DNA of 64,000 bases from Mantis religiosa (taxonomy: Eukaryota > Arthropoda > Insecta > Mantodea > Mantidae), in assembly GCA_030765055.1 (NCBI GenBank), contig CM060953.1:7596800-7660799 (forward strand). Reading direction: 5' to 3'. The notes under the pieces are model-generated. The model did not search any database, was not told the DNA's origin, and was given only the letters and a program-made list of their open reading frames with translations. A program made the translations under genes and the position numbers. Positions 1 to 10,456 of the stretch are shown here, piece after piece (the first letter of the stretch is position 1; the number at the start of each line of letters is the position of its first letter).

Positions 1-2789
1 GGTTGTAGAGTTTAAAATGGGACGTACGAGTACTAGTGATGAGCCTCACTATGTCTCTTCATATAGAATAATTAAAAGGTTGGTTGTAGAGTTTAAAATG
101 GGACGTACGAGTACTAGTGATGAGTCTCGCTCTGTCCCTTCATATACAATAATTAAAATGTTGGTTGTAGAGTTTAAAATGGGACGTACGAGTACTAGTG
201 ATGAGTCTCGCTCTCTCCCTTCATATACAATAATTAAAAGGTTGGTTGTAGAGTTTAAAATGTGAGTACGAGTACTAGTGATGAGCCTCACTCTGTCTCT
301 TCATATACAATAATTAAAAGGTTGGCTGTAGAGTTTAAAATGTGAGTACGAGTACTAGTGATGAGCCTCGCTCTGTCTCTTCATATACAATAATTAAAAG
401 GTTGGCTGTAGAGTTTAAAATGTGAGTACGAGTACTAGTGATGAGCCTCGCTCTGTCCCTTCATATACAATAATTAAAAGGTTGGTTGTAGAGTTTAAAA
501 TGTGAGTACGAGTACTAGTGATGAGCCTCACTCTGTCTCTTCATATACAATAATTAAAAGGTTGGCTGTAGAGTTTAAAATGTGAGTACGAGTACTAGTG
601 ATGAGCCTCACTCTGTCTCTTCATATACAATAATTAAAAGGTTGGTTGTAGAGTTTAAAATGTGAGTACGAGTACTAGTGATGAGCCTCACTCTGTCTCT
701 TCATATACAATAATTAAAAGGTTGGTTGTAGAGTTTAAAATGGGACGTACGAGTACTAGTGATGAGCCTCGCTCTGTCCCTTCATATACAATAATTAAAA
801 GGTTGGCTGTAGAGTTTGAAATGGGACGTACGAGTACTAGTGATGAGCCTCACTCTGTCTCTTCATATACAATAATTAAAAGGTTGGTTGTAGAGTTTAA
901 AATGTGAGTACGAGTACTAGTGATGAGCCTCACTCTGTCTCTTCATATACAATAATTAAAAGGTTGGTTGTAGAGTTTAAAATGTGAGTACGAGTACTAG
1001 TGATGAGCCTCACTCTGTCTCTTCATATACAATAATTAAAAGGTTGGCTGTAGAGTTTAAAATGTGAGTACGAGTACTAGTGATGAGCCTCGCTCTGTCC
1101 CTTCATATACAATAATTAAAAGGTTGGTTGTAGAGTTTAAAATGTGAGTACGAGTACTAGTGATGAGCCTCACTCTGTCTCTTCATATACAATAATTAAA
1201 AGGTTGGCTGTAGAGTTTAAAATGTGAGTACGAGTACTAGTGATGAGCCTCACTCTGTCCCTTCATATACAATAATTAAAAGGTTGGCTGTAGAGTTTAA
1301 AATGTGAGTACGAGTACTAGTGATGAGCCTCACTCTGTCTCTTCATATACAATAATTAAAAGGTTGGCTGTAGAGTTTAAAATGGGACGTACGAGTACTA
1401 GTGATGAGCCTCGCTCTGTCTCTTCATATACAATAATTAAAATGTTGGTTGTAGAGTTTAAAATGTGAGTACGAGTACTAGTGATGAGCCTCACTCTGTC
1501 CCTTCATATACAATAATTAAAATGTTGGGTGTAGAGTTTAAAATGTGAGTACGAGTACTAGTGATGAGCCTCGCTCTGTCCCTTCATATACAATAATTAA
1601 AAGGTTGGTTGTAAAGTTTAAAATGGGACGTACGAGTACTAGTGATGAGCCTCGCTCTGTCCCTTTATATACAATAATTAAAAGGTTAGTTGTAGAGTTT
1701 AAAATGGGACGTACGAGTAATAGTGATGAGCCTCGCTCTGTCTCTTCTTATACAATAATTAAAAGGTTGGTTGTAGAGTTTAAAATGGGACGTACGAGTA
1801 CTAGTGATGAGCCTCGCTCTGTCTCTTCATATACAGTAATTAAAATGTTGGTTGTAGAGTTTAAAATGTGAGTACGAGTACTAGTGATGAGCCTCACTCT
1901 GTCTCTTCATATACAATAATTAAAAGGTGGGTGTAGAGTTTAAAATGGGACGTACAAGTACTAGTGATGAGCCTCGCTCTGTCTCTTCATATACAATAAT
2001 TAAAAGGTTGGTTGTAGAGTTTAAAATGGGACGTACGAGTACTAGTGATGAGCCTCGCTCTGTCTCTTCATATACAATAATTAAAAGGTTAGTTGTAGAG
2101 TTTAAAATGTGAGTACGAGTACTAGTGATGAGCCTCACTCTGTCCCTTCATATACAATAATTAAAAGTTTGGTTGTAGAGTTTAAAATGGGACGTACGAG
2201 TACTAGTGATGAGCCTCGCTCTGTCCGTTCATATACAATAATTAAAAGGTTGGTTGTAGAGTTTAAAATGGGACGTACGAGTACTAGTGATGAGCCTCAC
2301 TCTGTCCCTTCATATACAATAATTAAAAGTTTGGTTGTAGAGTTTAAAATGGGACGTACGAGTACTAGTGATGAGTCTCGCTCTGTCCCTTCATATGCAA
2401 TAATTAAAAGTTTGGTTGTAGAGTTTGAAATGGGACGTACGAGTACTAGTGATGAGCCTCACTCTGTCCCTTCATATACAATAATTAAAAGTTTGGTTGT
2501 AGAGTTTAAAATGGGACGTACGAGTACTGGTGATGAGCCTCGCTCTGTCCCTTCATATAAAATAATTAAAAGGTTGGTTGTAGAGTTTAAAATGGGACGT
2601 ACGAGTACTAGTGATGAGTCTCGCTCTGTCCCTTCATATGCAATAATTAAAAGTTTGGTTGTAGAGTTTGAAATGGGACGTACGAGTACTAGTGATGAGC
2701 CTCACTCTGTCTCTTCGTATACAATAATTAAAAGTTTGGTTGTAGAGTTTAAAATGGGACGTACAAGTACTAGTGATGGGCCTCACTCT
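1..2789 (+). repeat. 80/81-bp tandem array derived from a mariner transposase segment (about 34 units)
   Basis: Units repeat every 80 or 81 bases from the first base of the window, so the true left edge lies outside. The two forms differ at one spot: 81-bp units read aaaatgggacgtacgag and 80-bp units read aaaatgtgagtacgag. The 81-bp form keeps a 27-codon frame of the type SYTIIKRLVVEFKMGRTSTS. This matches the end of the first HTH and the GRTSTSDEPRS linker of mariner transposases, and the last unit runs in frame into real mariner sequence (SGCPVEATT). The 81-bp units cluster at both ends and the 80-bp units dominate the middle. Long open frames, such as the nine units at 2109-2789, are by-products of the 81-bp period; the 80-bp units break the frame, so translation is unlikely. 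Confidence 0.95.
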
Positions 2790-3001
2790 GGATGTCCTGT
2801 GGAAGCCACAACTCTCCAGATATCATTGAAAAAATTCATCGCTTAGTACTGGAAGACAGCAGATTAAAGCTATTTGAGATCACAGAGGCTGTAAACGTAT
2901 CAAAAGAACGTGCAGGTAATATTTTAAGTAATGTTTTGGGCTTTCAAAAGTTCTTTACGGCGTTTGTTGACACCTGATCAAAAGTTGCAAAGAAAAACTG
3001 T
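2790..3001 (+). pseudogene. mariner-1 transposase, second HTH region (5' part of a split copy)
   Basis: Translation resumes mariner sequence directly after the tandem array: a GRP-like linker (SGCPVEATT), then after a frameshift IIEKIHRLVLEDSRLK, ITEAVNVSKERAGNIL (second HTH) and, after another frameshift, RLLTPDQKLQRKTV. These correspond to roughly residues 60-135 of a typical 345-residue mariner transposase. The segment stops at an 8-bp target duplication where a PLE has inserted, and the protein continues at 4413. The two frameshifts and the inserted element make it nonfunctional. The N-terminal residues upstream of the array are either outside the window or lost. Confidence 0.85.
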
Positions 3002-4412
3002 GTTATAGAAGACATTAAGGATACGGAACTAAATGAAGAGGACACACTAGTCTCATTTGACGTTAAATCACTGTTTCCCAGCATACCCGTTAAACAACTC
3101 CCAACATTGATAGAAAAATGGCTCATATCACTTGGAATGTCATCACTTGAAAATTCAGATTACATCGAACTTACCAAATTATGCATAGAACAGAATTTCT
3201 TCCAGTTTCAAACAAAATATTTCCATCAAACTTCTGGTTTAACAATGGGCAACCCCTTATCACCCTTCCTGGCCGATCTGTACATGAGTGCACTAGAAAT
3301 AAGGATCACTAAAGGTTTCCCATGGATGTTCAAACTCTGGCAAAGATATGTAGATGACATATTTGCCATAGTGCCAAAAAAACACATCAGTGATGCACTA
3401 AAACTTTTAAATATTCAAGAAAAAAGCATCAAGTTCACTGTAGAAGTTGATAAAGACGAGTATTTACCATTTTTAGATCTAACAATAATTAGAAATGAAA
3501 ATAGAATAAACCTTGGCATTTACAGAAAACCAACAGACAAACAACTACATAAAAGCTAATGGCTATAATCCAAGATCCCACAAACAGGCAATCTTTAATA
3601 GTTTAACACACAGACTGGTCAACATCCCTCTCACAGCAGAAGAATACAAAACAGAATACAACAAAATAATTGAAATAGCACAGAAAAATGACTTTCCCAA
3701 ATCACTAGTAGACAAAAAGGTGGACTTAGCAAAAAAGAAGAAACTACTAAAGGAAACCACAACCCTCTCAGCTACAGAAACTAAAATGATCTTCAAAAAA
3801 TTCACTTACCATCCATGGGTCTTTGATAAATTCAAAAAAGTCTTCAAAAAACAAAACAGTCAACTAGCTCAAGTGAACCATTACTCCTTAAAAAACCTAA
3901 TTTGCTCAAACATCAAAAATGCCATTCCATCTAACAAAAAATCTGGTATATATCAAATTGAATGCTGTGACTGTAGTCAAATTTATATTGGAAAAACCAA
4001 AAGAAATTTAGAAACAGGAGCAAAGGAACACTTTAGGAACATAAAATACAAACAGTTAGAAAAATCAGCAGTAGCCACGCATTTTTGGAAAAAAAAAAAA
4101 CACAACATAAATCCAGAACCAAAATTACTAAAACATACATCAGTAAAAGAAGAACTGTCCACATGGGAACAAATCTTTATTTCAAAAAATAGGAACAAAG
4201 TATTCAATTGCGACATCCCTCAGAAAGATTTGTTCAGCAAGTTCCTCGAACCGCCACCAGAGGAGACCTGTGACAAAATATTGCCAGCTACACCAATGAG
4301 AACCAGTCGATGTCCTGCTGAAGATAGAGGGAAGGCCTCAGAAACTAGTTCCGGGAAAATTTAAAAGTATGTGTTGTTTAGTGTCATTAATCGAATCCCA
4401 ATTAATTTAATT
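3002..4412 (+). mobile_element. 5'-truncated Penelope-like element inserted in mariner-1
   Basis: Sequence between two copies of aaaactgt (2994-3001 and 4413-4420) interrupts an otherwise continuous mariner reading frame (..QRKTV / TVSVKNLELY..). I read the 8-bp repeat as the target-site duplication. The body encodes the end of a PLE: reverse transcriptase from its first catalytic motif onward, then a GIY-YIG endonuclease. The N-terminal third is missing, as is usual for 5'-truncated retrotransposon copies. Confidence 0.85.
3006..4364 (+). pseudogene. Penelope-type reverse transcriptase with GIY-YIG endonuclease (truncated, frameshifted)
   Basis: Visible motifs in order: VSFDVKSLFPSIPV (RT motif A, catalytic Asp), SGLTMGNPLSPFLADLYM (motif B), RYVDDIFAIV (motif C, YVDD), then IYRKPTDKQ. 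A frameshift near 3540 moves the protein to another frame, which continues NYIKANGYNP..., a lysine-rich spacer, and the endonuclease signature GIYQIECCDC...IYIGKTKRN with downstream H and E positions (AKEHFRN; STWEQIFISKNRNKV). In known PLEs the RT copies the element RNA and the GIY-YIG domain nicks the target. Everything upstream of motif A is missing and the frame is broken, so this is a dead copy. It is the longest PLE coding remnant in the window. Confidence 0.9.
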
Positions 4413-4985
4413 AAAACTGTCTCTGTTAAGAATTTGGAGCTCTACCGTAAATATCCCAGTGAATTTTTGAGACGGTTTATTACCATGGATGAAACTTGGA
4501 TACATCACGACACTCCAGAAGGTAAATCAGAGTCAAAACAGTGGATTTCGCCAGGTGAACCAACTGCAAAAAAACGCAAAGCCAATTTTGCAGCTAACAA
4601 GGTTACAGCAAGTGTTTTCTGGGATACACAAGGAATTATTTTTATTGATTACTTGGAAAAGTTTAAAAGTATCACTGGTGACTACTAGGCAAGCTTACTG
4701 TAACGTTTGAGTGGTGAGTAATCTCATTTAGCTAAGAAAAATATATTGTTTCTTCACATCAATGCTCCGGCCAATCGTTCAGTCATTATAGTGTGAAAAG
4801 TGTGCGAACTGAAGTTTGAATTGCTTGAAAACCCACACTATCCGCCAGATATAGCCCCCGGTGACTATCACTTGTTCCCGAACTTCAAAACATTTCTCGG
4901 TGGATGAGGGTTTCAGAGCAACAAGGAGGTTATTTTGAAGACCATGATAAATCGCACTACAGAGATGATTTGATTAGAACACCGA
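4413..4985 (+). pseudogene. mariner-1 transposase, catalytic half (3' part of split copy)
   Basis: After the PLE the mariner protein resumes: TVSVKNLELYRKYPSEFLRR, then FITMDETWIHHDTPE with the first catalytic Asp in DETW, WISPGEPTAKKRKA, VFWDTQGIIFIDYL and a stop near 4687. Further on, degenerate pieces of the second motif (LFLH..NAPA, near 4745) and the third catalytic block (YPPDIAPGDYHLFPNFK, near 4835-4890) are readable in shifted frames, followed by the decayed C-terminus (RYDKW). The family is DD34D mariner. I could not find a right TIR. With 2790-3001 this accounts for most of one mariner coding region, inactivated by stops, shifts and the PLE. Confidence 0.8.
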
Positions 4986-5403
4986 TATGACAAATGGACA
5001 TTATTCTGAGGCCCCGGACTTATCAGTTGACGCTCGTGGGTTCACGATACAGTATTTGGTCAGTGAGACTCTAGTACCTATACCTAGGTTTACATTGGAA
5101 GCGAGATGCAGTTACTGAACTCGTAGATATAATCGAAATGACATATTTAGGAGACCTAACAGGACCGGATACAAATTAGCATTACGTATGTACTTGGCAG
5201 GGGTATCCAAATAAAATTCGCGTCTTTTCCTTCGTGTTTTTACGGTCTGAGAGAATGATAACTCTCAGTCTTCAACCTCAAGTAGTCAAATACAGACGTG
5301 TGCAAATTATTAACAATTTTCAGTTTTATGCTGGTAGTTTTATTTAAATTCCATCTGGTACAGCTATTAACATAATAATACTCATTTTTATAATGTTAAT
5401 GAT

Positions 5404-6230
5404 TTATTTTATCATTCTAGTATATTGCTTAGCATTCATGGTTCCCTCTACAATGTGAATTTTCCCCACCCCATAGGTAGAAATTCCACTCCATATCATC
5501 ACTTGTGTTGGATGCTTCACATTCTGCACCACACATTCCTTTTTAAATGCTTCTCCTGGCCTCCTTCTGACGTACTGTGGGCTTTCTTCAACTATTGAAA
5601 CCATTGTTTCATCACTGAACACAATCTGGAAACAAAATGTTTGGCTACAATCCTTGGAATAAAAAATAAAAATCATTCGGAGAAAAAGATGGCAAAAGCA
5701 TTTTGAATGTCCAAAATGAATTTCTGAAAATAAAACAATCTATGAACTATTTTTATAAATTTGAATACTTTGCATACCTTTGCCCAGTCTTCAGATGTCC
5801 AGTCTTTTAATGTTTTTGCCCAAGCAAGACGTTTTTTCATCATCATGGGCGTTAGTTTTTGTTTTTTGCGAGGCCTTCTTGCTTTCAAACCGGCTTTAAA
5901 AAGTCTTCGTCGCACTGTGCTTGATGAAACTGCACACCCATGTTCTAGTGCAACGGCCTGAAGTTGTGTAGAAGTCATGCTTCGATTTTTAAGCTGTTCT
6001 CTGACCAATACACGTTTCATACTTGAAGTTAACACTCGTTTTCTGCCACATTTGCCCACTCTTTGTGGTGAAGTCGCTTTGTTTTCATTCAGCTTACGTG
6101 CAAACCTAGTCACATAACTTGCACTTACGCCTACTATTTTGCTTATTTCCTTCTTTGTTTTATCTCCAGCACTTAATAGCACTTGAATTTGAGCTCTTTT
6201 GCGTGGTGTGATATCTTGGACCTTACCCAT
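5404..6230 (-). pseudogene. Tc1-like transposase, two exons, C-terminus missing
   Basis: The start is the ATG at 6230, giving MGKVQDITPRKRAQIQVLL, which matches the usual Tc1-family start; a more upstream ATG at 6257 gives an unmatched nine-residue extension. Exon 1 (6230-5778, 151 codons) holds the paired-like HTH domains (KEISKIVGVSASYVTRFARK; RSMTSTQLQAVALEHGCAVS), a basic linker and LAWAKTLKDWTSEDWAK. Exon 2 (5625-5404) continues IVFSDETMVSIVEE with the first catalytic Asp, then GEAFKKECVVQNVKHPTQVM and IWSGISTYGVGKIHIVEGTM. The chain stops at about 224 residues against about 340 for the family. The second catalytic Asp and the final Glu are absent, so the protein cannot be an active transposase; it could at most bind TIRs. 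Confidence 0.85.
5626..5777 (-). other. 152-bp GT-AG intron inside the Tc1-like transposase
   Basis: On the minus strand the donor is ...GGGCAAAG|GTATGCAAAG and the acceptor is TTTTGTTTCCAG|ATTGTG. Removing the 152 bp restores the conserved junction EDWAK-IVFSDET exactly and in frame. Unspliced, the frame runs into a stop. The intron is AT-rich with a pyrimidine-rich acceptor. Confidence 0.8.
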
Positions 6231-6652
6231 CTTCCTAACAGCAAGGTTTCGTAGCAAATGTGAAAGTAACCTTTGCTGTCCTCATCCCCCACCATCAAAA
6301 TGCCCAGGAAAGGAACTACCTGCCAGGGGATAATTTACCTGGAGTGCCATTAGGTACCAAAGAACAATACAGAAGCAGTGGTAATGAGCTACTGGGCAGA
6401 AGAAAGGAATTTACCTTTCACTGTGCAGTGAAGGAAATGGGAAAAAATGAGCATAAACATTCTAAAGATGAAAAATAAACCAAGATAGCCAGAATTATCT
6501 GCAAAATAGCATGTCAGATTTTAGAAGTAATATGTATTAGCCAAAGGAACATTTAAAATAATTATATAAAGTCATGTGAAGCATGTAAGGCCTATTGAAC
6601 TAGAATTGGAAGCATTCAAAACAAAGTTGCTAATAATTTGCACACGTCTGTA

Positions 6653-7394
6653 TATCATTACGAACACCCTTAAAGTTTAGGAATCAACAAGACGCATAGA
6701 ATATCACTGAAGCTAGAGACATGGTCACAAAAATGATGTACATCTGTACAGGGGACCTCAAATCTGGTATCGAATGGCATGGAAGTGTGTGGCGCAGTAA
6801 TTTGTTAATGAGATGAACTTTGTTCGAGCGTGCAGTAGGTGTGGCTTGGGATGATGGGGAGCCTAGCAACACACATTAGAGCGGCCCCTATAATAACAGA
6901 GCTGGTCGGCCTGGCTGCACGGTAGCGCAATAGCCAATTACCTAAGTTAACTGCCAGCTGGATTAGGGAGCTTTATGCACCACGCTAAACACCAGATACT
7001 CGCTGTATCAAAACAATGGTCTTCTCTCTAAACCCAAACTTGTAATAGACATTATCACTCAATCAAAATTCCCCTTAGTATCAAAACATTTGAATGTCAT
7101 AGGATTAAATATTTTTATAAACAAATGAAATATAAATCTCACATTTTCTGTTAACCTCAAAAGTCGTCGTTGCTCTAAATGTCTTATCCATAACTGATAA
7201 ACTGAAAGAGGAAGGCAAAAACTTACTCCACGAAAAATGTAAGTCTTGTTAAAACAAACTAAATAACGTAGGCGCAGGGATATCGGATCAATCTCACTGC
7301 TGGACTAATTAGTAATATCAACAGGCAGTGAAAAATGTACATAGTGAAAAATGAACAATTAAAAAGGAGATTAAGAGATATCTTGTAAATATAT
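6653..7394. other. No gene seen
   Basis: AT-rich unique-looking sequence with only short unmatched open frames. Nothing recognised. Confidence 0.5.
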
Positions 7395-7857
7395 TGTCGC
7401 GGCGAAAAGCACAGAAATGTCGGTGCCGAGAGATAAGCGCGGCTTGAGTACACAAAGTGCTTGCATAAGTAGATAAACATAGCGCTTGAGATAAGTGACT
7501 TGCCGGCCCAGATAGGGTTTCACGTAAGGAAGGTTCTAGTGATATCTCGATTGACAGAGAATAGTTGTTTCTCTTATTCGTTCCAGAAGGCTCTCGAATT
7601 TATCAATGAGGTATTTAAGAGAGCGACGACTCGCCAAGACTCAGTCGTGAGTAAGTAAATAGTTGTAAAGACATGTAACAAGAGTGTTGTAAACAGAGGA
7701 CGTTGAGTAAGCTGTTAGTTACTGTCATCGACTTTGGTGTTGTAGATTGTGATATGTGATGTAATTCTGCTACTACGCAGTGTGTTTCTACGCAAATAAA
7801 GAACATTTAGAGTTTTAGCAAATTGGACTTTTAATTCTGCGAATCCACAAAGTCACA
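7395..7857 (+). repeat. Solo LTR-like element, copy 1
   Basis: Begins TGTCGCGGCG and ends AAAGTCACA, flanked by ATAT on both sides (7391-7394 and 7858-7861), a plausible 4-bp target duplication. The last 70 bases (caaataaagaacattt, ttggacttttaattctgcg, cacaaagtcaca) align with two other copies in the window (12143-13573 minus, 30561-30962 plus). A TATA-like box lies at 7612-7619 and an AATAAA signal near 7795. No gag, pol or primer-binding site flanks it, so it is most simply a solo LTR of a Ty3/gypsy-like element. Confidence 0.6.
7580..7619 (+). promoter_or_regulatory. LTR core promoter with heat-shock-element-like palindrome
   Basis: GTTCCAGAAG (7580-7589) fits nTTCnnGAAn, followed 22 bp later by TATTTAAG (7612-7619). 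The same arrangement occurs in LTR copy 3 and, with a mismatch, in copy 2. The regulatory role is inferred from position and motif only. Confidence 0.35.
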
Positions 7858-7939
7858 ATATTTCATTATAATTTGGTATTATATATCTTAAAGTATAAAC
7901 TTGGAAGAAGCGTAGGAACAGTGAAGCACAAATTAATAC

Positions 7940-8446
7940 AAAAGTGAATCGAGAAGATATTGACACATTGCTTTACTCACACTGTTTATTCACAGGACAT
8001 GTTTCAAGAGCTCTTGCTCCTATCATCAGCTGATACTCGACTAGTGCCAGTTGTAGTGGTTTCCTCTTTCTTCGTTTTGTCAATAGATGGCGTGATGTAC
8101 TTGTCAAAGATGTCCGGTGGTGGAGTTTCAAAATTCATGACTCTATGAAGATTTTTGCTGATGAAGATTTTTTCCATACGGAAAGGTCTATGGAGTGATT
8201 AACATATTTTATTAGAGATGTTTCCAAGTTGATGTCATGTCTAGTATTCAAAAAATGAAAAGCCACTGCTGATTTTTCTCTTTCACCATTTTTAATGTTT
8301 CTTAGATGTTCTTTAGTTCTGATGTTAATATTTCTTTTTGTTTTTCCTATATAAATTTTAGGGCAAGTTTCACATTTGATCTCATAGATTCCTGGTTTTT
8401 CTTTGTTAGTGATTGAATTTTTGGGAGGGCCTTTTAACAAATTTCA
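7940..8446 (-). mobile_element. Inverted PLE 3'-end arm (left)
   Basis: This stretch is the reverse complement, with a few differences, of 8685-9192, from aaagtgaatcgaga at the outer edge to ggccttttaacaaatttc at the inner edge. On the minus strand 8440-8135 encodes the PLE endonuclease core (KPGIYEIKCETCPKIYIGKT, TKEHLRNIKNG). It goes out of frame at a local duplication near 8147-8172, giving a different C-terminus from the right arm. Confidence 0.9.
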
Positions 8447-9192
8447 CACATAAAAAAGTAGCTATATCCAACGGTTTGAACCCAAATTTAGTAGACAGAA
8501 CAGTTAACAGACTCAACAAAGCTAATAAAATAAAAGAAACCACCACCCTAGAACCTACAGGAGAAAAAGAGAAAAAAAAAAACGTTTTAAAAAATTCACC
8601 TTCCACCCACCAGCCTATAACAAATTCTAAAAAATCTTCTCAAAACACAACATAACTCTTGCACCTCAAAATAGGTTTAATATCAGAAATTTGTTAAAAG
8701 GCCCTCCCAAAAATTCAATCACTAACAAAGAAAAACCAGGAATCTATGAGATCAAATGTGAAACTTGCCCTAAAATTTATATAGGAAAAACAAAAAGAAA
8801 TATTAACATCAGAACTAAAGAACATATAAGAAACATTAAAAATGGTGAAACAGAAAAATCAGCAGTGGCTTTTCATTTTCTGAACACTAGACATAACATC
8901 AACTTGGAAACATCTCTAATAAAATATGTCAATCACCCCATAGACCTTTCAGTATGGGAAAAAATCTTCATCAACAAAAATCGTCATAGAGTCATGAATT
9001 TTGAAACTCCACCACCGGACATCTTTGACAAGTACATCACGCCATCTATTGACAAAACGGAGAAAGAGGAAACCACTACAACTTGCACTAGTCGAGTATC
9101 AGCTGATGATAGGAGCAAGAGCTCTTGAAACATGTCCTGTGAATAAACAGTGTGAGTGAAGCAATGTGTCAATATATTCTCGATTCACTTTG
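8447..9192 (+). mobile_element. PLE 3' end (central piece plus right arm)
   Basis: 8447-8684 is the part of the same PLE just upstream of the endonuclease and is present only once. 8685-9192 is the right arm of the inverted pair. Together they form one 5'-truncated plus-strand PLE with a reversed partial copy attached at its 5' side. Penelope-family insertions with inverted partial copies are known. Confidence 0.8.
8456..9128 (+). pseudogene. PLE GIY-YIG endonuclease C-terminus
   Basis: The first stretch reads KVAISNGLNPNLVDRTVNRL and KIKETTTLEPTGE, then shifts frame in an A-rich run near 8575-8585. From 8691 an open frame of 145 residues holds the endonuclease: KPGIYEIKCETCPKIYIGKT, TKEHIRNIKNGETEKSAVAF, LSVWEKIFINKNRHRVMNFE and a tail ending SADDRSKSS. 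The two cysteines before YIG and the His/Glu positions are present, so the nuclease fold itself looks intact. There is no reverse transcriptase left, so the copy cannot move by itself. The right-arm stop is TGA at 9126-9128. Confidence 0.8.
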
Positions 9193-9214
9193 GTTATATG
9201 TCTTCTTCATCATT

Positions 9215-9920
9215 ACTCCATAGTTTGAGCATATCGCCCGTTCCGGCTTCATAGACCTCTCCAGCATTTCCTGTGTCGTCCTCTGTCTCTTCTTCCTTTC
9301 GGATTATAGTTTAATACTGCATTTGAATATCTTCCATCCTCCATTCTTAATATATGTTGATGTCATTGTTGCCTTCCTTCTGATATTTTGTTATGGATTG
9401 GTTCGATTTCTAATTCCTTTCTAATATCCTCATTTCTTATTTTCTCCAATATTGTACAACCTTTAACGCTTCTTAAAAATTTTATTTCTGCGGTCTGTAT
9501 TTTATTTAAATCCTTTTGTGTTGGCACCCAGGTTTCGCTTCCATATAGTAAAGTTGGAATAGTCATTACCTTATACATTTTCACTTTGTTTTTAAAAGTT
9601 CTTTGGATTGTCCCACATATTGCTCGGTATTTGTTTACTTTTTCTTCTATATCAGCATTGTTTCTAATACATAGGTTACATCCTAAATATTTAAAACTCG
9701 ATATTTTTTCTAAAATCTTATTTCCTAATACAATTTTTTATCTTACATAATAATTTCATTTAAAAGCCATAATTTTTGTTTTTTCTTCTGATATTTTAAA
9801 ACTATACTTTTATACTATATTATTTAGAATATGCATTGATTTTTGCAGTTGATTTTCATTCCGATGAATCAATATTTGGTCATCCGCAAACAGCAGGGTG
9901 AGTGAAATTTCGAATGATAA
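9215..9920 (-). pseudogene. LINE reverse transcriptase C-terminal fragment
   Basis: On the minus strand the sequence begins just before RT motif C (LLFADDQILIHRNENQLQ), passes through KYLGCNLCIRNNADIEEKVN and KVKMYKVMTIPTLLYGSETW, then VPTQKDLNKIQTAEIKFLRS and IRNEDIRKELEIEPIHNKI. This is the thumb/connection region of a non-LTR element of the common insect type. Only 9584-9363 is a long open frame; stops and shifts occur upstream. The remnant is 5' truncated close to motif C. Confidence 0.75.
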
Positions 9921-10364
9921 ATTGATCTGTGAAACCAAAGTTGAGTGCGTAATTATACAATGGAGGAACATAACCTAAACGTAGAAAAATATTATAAAAG
10001 TGAACTTGATATCAGTAAGGTCAGTACTTATATAGAAGCCTGGACATTCTAGATTATGTCAAATGCTAAGTTTTTCGATGAAGAATTTTGTGTATACTTT
10101 CGTTTTCATTTTTATTCCGAGCGGAAACTTAACCTAATCGTCCGCAATAGAATTGTCATAGCGGACAAATCGGAATGGAACATTCAATTTGAGTACATAA
10201 TGTAATCATGAGAACAAAATAGCACATTTCTACACTTGTATATTCATATCTTTATGTATCTCACACACATTTTACATATATGAATTGCTTCTTTCCCACA
10301 GCGCCAGTCCACACACATTTCATGGTAACACTCTACAGCTTACTGGTCTCATTTGAGTAACATT
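9921..10364. other. No gene seen
   Basis: AT-rich sequence without recognisable coding or element ends. Confidence 0.5.
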
Positions 10365-10430
10365 CATTACATTCATCATCTTGTAATATCACTTAACGTT
10401 GGAGCATGTAAATAAATATATTTTTTCCAC
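10365..10430 (+). repeat. SINE-A 3' tail remnant
   Basis: The words cattcatc, acttaacgttggag and catgtaaataaa match the tail of the SINE family seen at 57022-57203 and 35487-35695. Confidence 0.45.
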
Positions 10431-10456
10431 TCATGTTGTGGTAAGCATAGTATTAA

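Larger units (their letters stand above)
5293..6650 (-). mobile_element. Tc1-like element with both TIRs and internal deletion
   Basis: The left end CAGACGTGTGCAAATTATTA (5293-5312) and the reverse complement of the right end (6631-6650) match over at least 24 bp with about one mismatch. Both ends are flanked by TA (5291-5292 and 6651-6652), the standard Tc1/mariner target duplication. The 1358-bp body carries an N-terminal and central transposase fragment on the minus strand, about 420 bp of untranslated lead, and only about 110 bp after the stop, where a full element would have roughly 350 bp more coding sequence. Intact ends with missing catalytic codons point to a non-autonomous deletion derivative. 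Confidence 0.9.

Noticed and set aside
1..2846. The long frames of 61-245 codons as a repeat-containing host protein
   Set aside because: Frame is broken by 80-bp units, and the translation is a mariner segment reiterated; no promoter or conserved start is apparent.
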